From IMG/VR virus record IMGVR_UViG_3300025697_000013, positions 1-64,000 of that record: a DNA stretch of 64,000 nt; one strand, written 5' to 3'. The translations under genes and the position numbers were made by a program. Of this stretch, positions 38,194 through 44,590 are shown piece after piece; the first letter of the stretch is position 1; each line of letters starts with the position of its first letter. The stretch is from a virus. Below the pieces are notes generated by a model that ran no database searches, had not been told where the DNA came from, and saw only the letters and a program-made list of their open reading frames with translations.

Positions 38194-39458
38194 ATCAGCC
38201 CCTCCTCCAACTCGGCGATCCTCCCCGAGATGTATTCGAGAACCTCAGAGGGCTCCCTGGTCTCCAGCATGTCCAGAGCCGCGGCCAGCAGCTCGGCGGC
38301 CTCGCCCTCCATCACCTTGCCCTTCTCTTCAAGGTAGACCCGGACCTTGTCAACCAGGCTCGTCACCTCCACGATCTGCGGGGCGCGGACCTTCACCTCC
38401 GAGAGCGGGGTTGGTTCGAGCTTCACCGCGAGAGCACCAAGCGCCAGGACCCGGTCCCGAATCGCACGCCGGTCGAAGGCCTCGGCCAGCGCCTCCTGGT
38501 AGTAGACTCGGATCCGGACCTCAGCGCCCGACACCACCTCGGCCACGTCGTCCTCCCCGATGTTCCCGGTGACCCAGAGAGCGTCGTCTGTGGCGGTCTC
38601 GTCGAGGTAGTAGCCAGGGCCGCTCTCGCTGTCCAGGAACCAGAGATCCACCGTCCGGAGTGGCCGGTACGGGGTGTCCACCGTCACTGTCTTGATGGGG
38701 TCGCCAGTCTCCCGGTCCACCTCGTGGATGCAGATCACCCTGGGCGCGACCGCCCCGTGCTTGTGCTGCATCGGGGCCCCGGCGAACACCATCTTGGATC
38801 CAGTCGCATCCAGGATCTGGTGCTTGTGGATGTGCCCCAGGCACCAGAGTGGTGCGATGGGTGCGAGGTCCTCCACGCCCAGCTCGAAGTCGTCGCCGAT
38901 GAGGGGCTGCCCGTTGTCGATGGTCGTACCGACGAGGTTGCAGTGAGCGAGCCCCACCCGGAGCTTCCCGCGGCTCTCCATCTCCAGGCCCTGCAGGATC
39001 CCGCGGACGGCGCGCCGCATCACCTCGCTGATGTCGTCCCGCCCCCCCTCGACCTGGTCTGCCAGGGCCCCGCGGTCTGGCCACGGTACGGCGAGGACAT
39101 GGATCTCGACACCGGAACGCGTCATCACGCGGACGGCTTGGGCGCGCTCAATGTAGTGAATGCCCTGATCGCACTCGATGTCGTTCAAAAACTCCCAGTC
39201 CAGATGGTAATCGTGGTTCCCGCGGACCACCACCACCGGGCACAATTCTGCCAGCCGCTGGAAGTGCATCCGCACGACCTCGCGCTCCCGCGGGGTCGCC
39301 CGGCGCGGGATCTGGTTGGAGAGGTCACCGGCCACCAGGACGAGGTCCACGTCCTCGTGCTTCGCTGTCGCCTCGATGAATTTGAGGACGTGCTCCTGGT
39401 CCTCGAGGCGTGGCCCCTCTGTGATGTGGAGGTCCGCGTAGTGCAGGTACTTCAACAT
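38190..39458 (-). CDS. SbcD/Mre11-like nuclease
   Basis: 422 aa with GGAGGG before the ATG. Metallophosphoesterase motifs in order: ADLHI (D...H near the start), VAGDLSNQ (GD), RGNHDYH (GNHD) and later LAHCNLVG and GHIHKHQ (H-x-H). The C-terminal region (about 290-422) forms the capping/SbcC-binding part. Pairs with the coupled SbcC; equals T4 gp47 in role. Confidence 0.9.
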   Translation of the reverse strand: MLKYLHYADLHITEGPRLEDQEHVLKFIEATAKHEDVDLVLVAGDLSNQIPRRATPREREVVRMHFQRLAELCPVVVVRGNHDYHLDWEFLNDIECDQGIHYIERAQAVRVMTRSGVEIHVLAVPWPDRGALADQVEGGRDDISEVMRRAVRGILQGLEMESRGKLRVGLAHCNLVGTTIDNGQPLIGDDFELGVEDLAPIAPLWCLGHIHKHQILDATGSKMVFAGAPMQHKHGAVAPRVICIHEVDRETGDPIKTVTVDTPYRPLRTVDLWFLDSESGPGYYLDETATDDALWVTGNIGEDDVAEVVSGAEVRIRVYYQEALAEAFDRRAIRDRVLALGALAVKLEPTPLSEVKVRAPQIVEVTSLVDKVRVYLEEKGKVMEGEAAELLAAALDMLETREPSEVLEYISGRIAELEEGLI

Positions 39459-39461
39459 GCC

Positions 39462-40676
39462 CTATCCCTCCGTCCCTTGGTGCCGCTCATAGTCGTAGTT
39501 GGGCGAGTCGGGATAGCACTTGCCGCAAAGCCGCACGCCGACCTTGCCCGCCGTCCATCTGGCCTGCTTCTCCGTGACCTCCTCGGTGCATCCGCACGCA
39601 CACTCGCACCGGAGGACGCTGGCCTTCGGGGCGGCCGTGGCAGTGTCACCCGCTGCGTGGGGGGGCGCGGGGCGGCCGTCACCAGCGTCCGGGAAGTCCT
39701 GCTCCCTGGGTGGCGTGGCATCGATGACCCGCCCGGGGGGACCGTCGTCGTCCGGCGCGCTAACGAGGTCCGCATCCTCGTTGGGAGGCGCTTCCGCCTC
39801 GTCGGGAAAAGCCACCGAGTCGACCCCCTGGCGTACCGCTGGGTCCGACGCCCCATGCAGTGCGGGGCGAGCGGGCTGCTCTCCTGTTGCGCGTCCGCCG
39901 TCGTAGAGGAGGTCCGTCATCCCTAGCGCCTTCGCCGCGATCATCCGGTTGATCTCCGGGTCGTCCGGCGGGGAGAAGACCATCTTCATCACCAGGAACG
40001 GCTTCTTCAACTCGGCGGCTCCGTACGAAGTCTTCACCCCGAGGAGGGCACGGATCAGCCGCAGCATCGCCTTCGTCTCAGCCATGGATTCGATGTGCTC
40101 CCGCGTCGCCCACACCCGCTCCCAGGCGTCGACCTTCTTGGATTGGCGTTTGTCCTGCTTCGCGTAGTAGTCCTCCGTCTTCTGCGCGGCCCTATGCATG
40201 TTCCGCACCAGCGGCGACTCGTCTCGCAGGTCTATCTCCTTCGTCCCCATCATCTCTATGGGGGTACCGTCGAACGTCGTCATCTGTCCGACCACTCGGT
40301 ACCGGCAGTAGTGTGGATTCAGCCAATCATCCAGGCGCCCGCTCTTCTCCGGGATGAATGTCACACCGGAGGCCGCCGACAGCTTCAGGAGCATGGGCTT
40401 CGACAGGCCCAGCTCGCCGCCCCCTGGGATCTTGTAAACCCAATTGTCCCGGGGGTCGGTGGACGGCACCGAGACAGCGGTCACCGCGGGGGTGAACATC
40501 GCTGGACACCGTTGCAGCATCGCCGGGGTCACGAGGACGTTGTGTCCCCCCTCCATCCCCTGCTTCACGAGGCTCATGGCCTCGACCACCTCCGCAGGCA
40601 CCACTGCCGTCCGGGTCTGACCAGCGGGCACCATCTCGCGCCCGGGATCCTGGGTTGTCTTCTTGTCGTCGGCCAT
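39462..40676 (-). CDS. Probable single-strand annealing (RecT-like) recombinase with a zinc-ribbon C-terminus
   Basis: 404 aa with AAGGAGG before the ATG. The middle (residues about 30-240) includes REHIESMAETKAMLRLIRAL and a VKTSYGAAEL segment, resembling the helical core of RecT-like annealing proteins; the match is only moderate. A disordered acidic/Pro-rich linker is followed by a Cys cluster (VLRCECACGCTEE, VRLCGKC). Neighbours are an exonuclease-like gene (upstream) and SbcCD (downstream), fitting a two-component recombination system. Confidence 0.55.
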   Translation of the reverse strand: MADDKKTTQDPGREMVPAGQTRTAVVPAEVVEAMSLVKQGMEGGHNVLVTPAMLQRCPAMFTPAVTAVSVPSTDPRDNWVYKIPGGGELGLSKPMLLKLSAASGVTFIPEKSGRLDDWLNPHYCRYRVVGQMTTFDGTPIEMMGTKEIDLRDESPLVRNMHRAAQKTEDYYAKQDKRQSKKVDAWERVWATREHIESMAETKAMLRLIRALLGVKTSYGAAELKKPFLVMKMVFSPPDDPEINRMIAAKALGMTDLLYDGGRATGEQPARPALHGASDPAVRQGVDSVAFPDEAEAPPNEDADLVSAPDDDGPPGRVIDATPPREQDFPDAGDGRPAPPHAAGDTATAAPKASVLRCECACGCTEEVTEKQARWTAGKVGVRLCGKCYPDSPNYDYERHQGTEG

Positions 40677-40679
40677 GGC

Positions 40680-41525
40680 TCAGTCCTCCTTGATGGTGAT
40701 AATTTTGGGGGCACCGTCCACGCAGCTCTCGACCCCGCGACAGATCCCCTGGTACTCACACTTCCCGAACGCTGTCTGGCACCGGAAGCTCCGGACTTGT
40801 CGCATGATGGCGCCCTGGAACCAACCAGCCGATCCTCTCGCACTCACCTGCTCTTCTAGCGACACCGTCCGATCGACCTCCGCTGCACCGTCCTCGAGCG
40901 TACGCAGGATCCCGATCCCGTGAATGCTCTGGCAGTCGAAGAAGCCCGCCTCGAGGACGGCACCGAAGCCCTCGACTATCATCGCCTCGTTACCGCGCCG
41001 ACCGATGGGCTCGAAGAGGTAGAGGTCCCTCGTGTCCTCTGCCACCGCGTGTACGATCCCTTCGTACCAGCACCCAGTCCCCATGGTCGTGGCCTGGAAC
41101 TCGAAAGGCCCACCGAACTTCACTTTCCCAGGGTGGCGCTTGGCGATCCCCATCACCTGCAAGACAAGGTTCTCGAGCATTTGACGAAGGACCCCGTGGA
41201 CAGTCCCGACGTCCCGCTCGACACCGCGGCCAGAGAGGTTCCGGATCGATCCCCCGGGCCGCGGGCGCATCCCGTCTCCGTCGAAGAACGTCCGCAGTTC
41301 CACATTCAGGCGGTGGTCCATCTCGTCACCGAATGCCACCCAGACCGGAGGACCCTCATTCAGGATCTCCTGGGCCGCGTCCAGGAGCACGTCACGCACC
41401 TCCCGGAAGACATGGTTCATCCACTCCGCTGCCGTCTCCTCGGTGCGGACCTTTCCTTCTGCCAGGAACGCGGCAGCCCGGGGGCACTCAGCCGCGCGGG
41501 CCAGGATCTCCTTCGTCAGTCTCAT
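40680..41525 (-). CDS. Cas4/RecB-type exonuclease-like protein with a possible Fe-S cluster
   Basis: 281 aa; ATG at 41525 overlaps the methyltransferase stop (ATGA). Cys14 near the N-terminus and a C-terminal triplet FRCQTAFGKCEYQGICRG reproduce the one-plus-three Cys layout of Cas4/AddB-type nucleases. Candidate core strands are CWYEGIVHAVAED and LYLFEPIGRR, but the D...E-x-K active site is not clean, so activity is uncertain. Followed by the RecT-like gene, suggesting an exonuclease plus annealing-protein pair. Confidence 0.6.
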   Translation of the reverse strand: MRLTKEILARAAECPRAAAFLAEGKVRTEETAAEWMNHVFREVRDVLLDAAQEILNEGPPVWVAFGDEMDHRLNVELRTFFDGDGMRPRPGGSIRNLSGRGVERDVGTVHGVLRQMLENLVLQVMGIAKRHPGKVKFGGPFEFQATTMGTGCWYEGIVHAVAEDTRDLYLFEPIGRRGNEAMIVEGFGAVLEAGFFDCQSIHGIGILRTLEDGAAEVDRTVSLEEQVSARGSAGWFQGAIMRQVRSFRCQTAFGKCEYQGICRGVESCVDGAPKIITIKED

Positions 41526-42355
41526 TTGTCCTCCTCTACGATCATCGCCGGGGAGAAAAGCGGCGCCTCGCCGTTGATCCGATCCCGGCCCATCTCTGCG
41601 TACTTTGGATTCAGTTCGATCCCGATACAATCGCGACCCAGCTTGTCTGCAACAAGGCCCGTGGTCCCGGCTCCGAAGAATGGGTCAAGGACGGTGCCGC
41701 CAGGAGGACAACCCAACTCAATGCACCGTCGCGCCAGCTCGGCTGGCATCATCGCCGGATGCAGAGCAGTCCCATCGGGGCATATCTGCCAGCATGATTT
41801 GTATCGCCACGATTCCTTGACCTCTTCGGGCCAATAGTATTTCTTCGATTTGACCAGGTGGGCGACGTACTCATGGGACTGGCTCACCCTGTCGGGCCTG
41901 GCTGGTTCAGCGCTCCGCTTCTTGTCCCATGCAATCACGATCCGCAGATACCATCCAGCCTGACGCAGAGCATCGAAGACCTTGGACGGGAGCAGCGTCA
42001 CGTCCTTGTCCTTGTAGCCGTCAGGGGCTTTGCGCCACCCGAGATTGTCTACAATGCCGCCCCATGCCTTCCGGCCTTTGAGCTTGCCTCCACCACCGCA
42101 GCCGCCAGAAGACCACTTTTCGCCTATGTTGAGCCACAGGGATCCGTCGTCGGCAAGTACCCGATGCACATAATCGAACACCTCAACCATCTTGGCGATG
42201 TAGGCATCAGGGTCATTCTCTGCGCCACACTGGCCCTCTACCCCGTAGTCTCTGCATCTCCAATAAGGCGGGCTCGTCACGCAGCAATGGACGGACTTGG
42301 AAGGTAGCTCGCGCAGCCGTTCGATGCAATCCCCCACCAGAATCCGAACCGTCAC
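41522..42355 (-). CDS. DNA methyltransferase, beta class (N4-cytosine or N6-adenine)
   Basis: 277 aa from a GTG at 42355. Motif IV CCVTSPPYWRC (TSPPYW at 27-32) comes first and FXGXG motif I VLDPFFGAGTTGLVAD comes last, then GIELNPKYAE; SPPY often goes with N4-cytosine but N6-adenine is possible. It opens the replication/recombination operon, 3 bases ahead of the exonuclease-like gene. No cognate endonuclease nearby. Confidence 0.88.
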   Translation of the reverse strand: MTVRILVGDCIERLRELPSKSVHCCVTSPPYWRCRDYGVEGQCGAENDPDAYIAKMVEVFDYVHRVLADDGSLWLNIGEKWSSGGCGGGGKLKGRKAWGGIVDNLGWRKAPDGYKDKDVTLLPSKVFDALRQAGWYLRIVIAWDKKRSAEPARPDRVSQSHEYVAHLVKSKKYYWPEEVKESWRYKSCWQICPDGTALHPAMMPAELARRCIELGCPPGGTVLDPFFGAGTTGLVADKLGRDCIGIELNPKYAEMGRDRINGEAPLFSPAMIVEEDK

Positions 42356-42405
42356 GACCGGCCTCTATTGACAGCGATGTGCGAATTGAGATACAAGATG
42401 GTCAT
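42352..42405 (-). CDS. 17-aa possible leader peptide
   Basis: ATG at 42405 with AAGGGG about 14 bases upstream; TGA overlaps the methyltransferase GTG start (GTGA). The peptide is MTILYLNSHIAVNRGRS. It may only couple translation of the methyltransferase, which has no SD of its own. Confidence 0.3.
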   Translation of the reverse strand: MTILYLNSHIAVNRGRS

Positions 42406-42495
42406 CGAAGACGATCCCCTTCGTCTACGAGGCCCGGCGCCCTGGAAGGTCCCTCACCATCCGGGGCGTCATCGCGCTGGCCTCCAACCACGGGC

Positions 42496-42525
42496 ACTGT
42501 AGATTCGCCACCGAGGAAGAGTCAA
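42496..42525 (-). promoter_or_regulatory. Leftward promoter for the replication/recombination operon
   Basis: Minus strand TTGACT (42525-42520), 18-bp spacer and TACAGT (42501-42496), then GCCCGTGGTTGGAGG. The leader to 42355 is about 135 bases and has short frames only. Confidence 0.55.
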
Positions 42526-42531
42526 GACAAT

Positions 42532-42560
42532 TCGTCGAGCGCTCGTCGATTGATCGTCGA
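42532..42560. promoter_or_regulatory. Triple TCGTCGA array at 11-bp spacing
   Basis: TCGTCGA occurs at 42532, 42543 and 42554, i.e. three half-sites one helical turn apart, starting 6 bp upstream of the -35. They share the half-site of the TCGACG-N3-CGTCGA elements and include a CGAGCGCTCG palindrome. Confidence 0.7.
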
Positions 42561-42597
42561 ATTCAGGATTCAATCGAGGAAGAAAGAGAGGGGAAAG

Positions 42598-43299
42598 CTA
42601 CTTGGTACCCGCCTGAACAGCGAAGATGACGCCAACGGTCAGGGCCGCACCGGCAGCGACACCCACCGCAGTCTCCAGCCACCCCCACCGGAACCCCACG
42701 ATCGGGTTCGGCGGGGGCTCAATGTCCAGGCATTCGTCCAGGTTCTTCCGGCAGGACTTCAGGCGTTCCTGCCCTGCGTAGATTTTCTCCACGTCGTAAC
42801 GGTGGAACCCGAAGACCTCCGCTGGATCTACCGTCTCCCCGCCCCGCAACAGGTACGGGGGGAAGTAATCAACAGGGGTCTCCACTTCGTCAGGGACCAC
42901 CGGGGCCGTGGCTGCCTCCGTAACGGCTTCCGGGTCCACCGGGGACGGGAGGGCAGCCCAGGCTGGAACGGCGCTCAGTGCCACCAGCGCTGCAACCGTG
43001 GCACCCAAAACGAATGCGATCGCACCGGCGGGTCCGTTCAGGTTGTCACTCACCGCGTCCAACAGATCCTCGGCTGGCATCTTCGCCGCGTCGGCTTCCG
43101 CCCTCGCGCCGGCCGCCTTGTCCTCCGCGGCAACCCGCCCCTTCCTGGCCAGGTACTCCTGGTAGGCTGCCCGGCGTGCCCGCACAGCCATCACGATCAC
43201 CAGGACCACAAGCCCCAGCACGAACAGGGACAGGATCACGATCGCAACCGTGGTCCCCACTTGCCCGGCAGACGCGGCCAGGTGAAACTGCTCACGCAT
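42598..43299 (-). CDS. Membrane protein of the lysis region
   Basis: 233 aa, overlapping the previous gene by 8 bases. TM segments at about 14-40 (TTVAIVILSLFVLGLVVLVI), 92-115 and 205-228. The first is followed by a charged coiled-coil stretch (EYLARKGRVAAEDKAAGARA). Between the second and third is a long extracytoplasmic loop with two Cys (SCRKNLDECL). It could belong to lysis or to virion/host-membrane interaction; not assigned to a known family. Confidence 0.55.
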   Translation of the reverse strand: MREQFHLAASAGQVGTTVAIVILSLFVLGLVVLVIVMAVRARRAAYQEYLARKGRVAAEDKAAGARAEADAAKMPAEDLLDAVSDNLNGPAGAIAFVLGATVAALVALSAVPAWAALPSPVDPEAVTEAATAPVVPDEVETPVDYFPPYLLRGGETVDPAEVFGFHRYDVEKIYAGQERLKSCRKNLDECLDIEPPPNPIVGFRWGWLETAVGVAAGAALTVGVIFAVQAGTK

Positions 43300-44293
43300 C
43301 GCTGGCAGCCTTCTTCTTTGACGCGGCCACGATCGCCGCGTAGATCACCGCGATCCCACCACCACCAGCCAGGCCCTTCACCACGGACCCCAGGGGATCG
43401 CCTCCGGCCGCAATCGCCACCAGGATCCCCAGGACCACAGCCAGCCCGATCGGAATCACCCGGTACCACTTCTCCGGGATCCACTGGCCCAGACTGTCAC
43501 GCACAGGACGCAGACGGAACACAGCAAACAGAATCAGGAAGATCCCCAGCGTAATCGCCAGTGCGTCCTTGTCCTTGATGGCTTGGATCAGCACGCCAGT
43601 AGCGTCCATGACCTCCTTCATGTCAGCATCCGAATCGGGGTCTACCTCGGCAGCGGGGAGCTCCTCCTCCATTGTCGCTGTAGGCTGTTCGGATATCGGT
43701 GGGATTGAGTCGTCGGGGATGTCCTCATTCAAGGCGGTCTCACCGATCGGCATGGCCTCGTCCGGCACATCGTCAGGCGGGTCATCTTCCAGAGTTACAA
43801 CCCCAGCCGTCTCTTCCAGGCTTGCGTCAATCAGAGTACCAGCAGGAACTCCCGGCGGGCAGGCTTCCGGAACTTCGGCCCCTGCACTGATCGCCCAGCA
43901 ATCGCCAGGCACCTCCAACTCCCGCTCCGCAGCCGCCGCATCGCCGGACAGCAGATTCGCCAGGCCACGGATCTCCGCCGCCTCTTCCGGGGACTCCGTC
44001 ACCGCCGCAGTGGTCACGTCCTCGCCGCGCACAGGCGGCACCACGAACGCGTGCCACAGCACCAGGCCCACCAGGATCACCATCGTCATTCCTAATCGTC
44101 GCATGATCTCCCTCCGTTGTTCTCTACCGCTACCAATGGGCACCGACGTCGGCACCCACGCCTCTATCTCCATTGACTCAGCTCGCCCCAGCATGTCAGC
44201 CAGATCATCCCAGGTGGACCGCATCCTGGTATGCCTGAATTCCACCACGAACACCAGTGCCCCGAAGAGGACGAAATACAAGATCGTTCCCAT
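43292..44293 (-). CDS. Multi-TM membrane protein with acidic linker, holin candidate
   Basis: 333 aa, TGATG-coupled to the gene before. TM1 at 3-18 (ILYFVLFGALVFVVEF), TM2 at 68-85 (MTMVILVGLVLWHAFVV), a 150-residue acidic Pro/Glu/Asp linker, then three closely spaced TMs (ALAITLGIFLILFAVFRL, VIPIGLAVVLGILVAIAAG, GGIAVIYAAIVAA) and a basic tail (SKKKAASDA). The C-terminal three-TM cluster plus basic tail is holin-like. The two-part layout is unusual. Confidence 0.5.
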   Translation of the reverse strand: MGTILYFVLFGALVFVVEFRHTRMRSTWDDLADMLGRAESMEIEAWVPTSVPIGSGREQRREIMRRLGMTMVILVGLVLWHAFVVPPVRGEDVTTAAVTESPEEAAEIRGLANLLSGDAAAAERELEVPGDCWAISAGAEVPEACPPGVPAGTLIDASLEETAGVVTLEDDPPDDVPDEAMPIGETALNEDIPDDSIPPISEQPTATMEEELPAAEVDPDSDADMKEVMDATGVLIQAIKDKDALAITLGIFLILFAVFRLRPVRDSLGQWIPEKWYRVIPIGLAVVLGILVAIAAGGDPLGSVVKGLAGGGGIAVIYAAIVAASKKKAASDA

Positions 44294-44577
44294 CAGGGCC
44301 CCTCCTTCTCACCAGCGGCAATCCGCCGGATCCGTTCCAGTGCCACCGGATCGTCCTTCGCGCACTTCAGCGTGGCCATGATCTCCACCACTGCCAAGGT
44401 GCGCTGGCTCACGTCGATCAATTTCTGGAGCAGGGGCTGCACTCGCCACAGCAGGTAGATCGCCACCGCTGCCGGGAACCCCACCGTCTGAAAGAATTGC
44501 CTGATCTCCTGAAGGTCCACGTCCGCTTCTCCCGCTGCTGCTGCGTTGCTGTCCCATCCGTGATCGCATGGGCGCAC
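44293..44577 (-). CDS. Single-TM holin-like protein
   Basis: 94 aa (start uncertain, another Met lies further in). One TM (VGFPAAVAIYLLWRVQPLL) is followed by an amphipathic helix (LIDVSQRTLAVVEIMATLKC) and a charged end. The order resembles the small BhlA/YvrJ-type holin-like phage proteins. It follows the tail fibre gene and precedes two larger membrane proteins. Confidence 0.55.
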   Translation of the reverse strand: MRPCDHGWDSNAAAAGEADVDLQEIRQFFQTVGFPAAVAIYLLWRVQPLLQKLIDVSQRTLAVVEIMATLKCAKDDPVALERIRRIAAGEKEGP

Positions 44578-44590
44578 CTTCCTGGTCAGA

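Noticed and set aside
42406-42490. Short frames of 15-31 codons in the leader of the methyltransferase
   Set aside because: Too short and without conservation evidence; only the 17-codon frame that couples to the next gene was kept, at low confidence.
42532-42560. A CRISPR-like or iteron replication origin at the TCGTCGA array
   Set aside because: Only three short copies directly upstream of a promoter; more simply a regulator-binding array.
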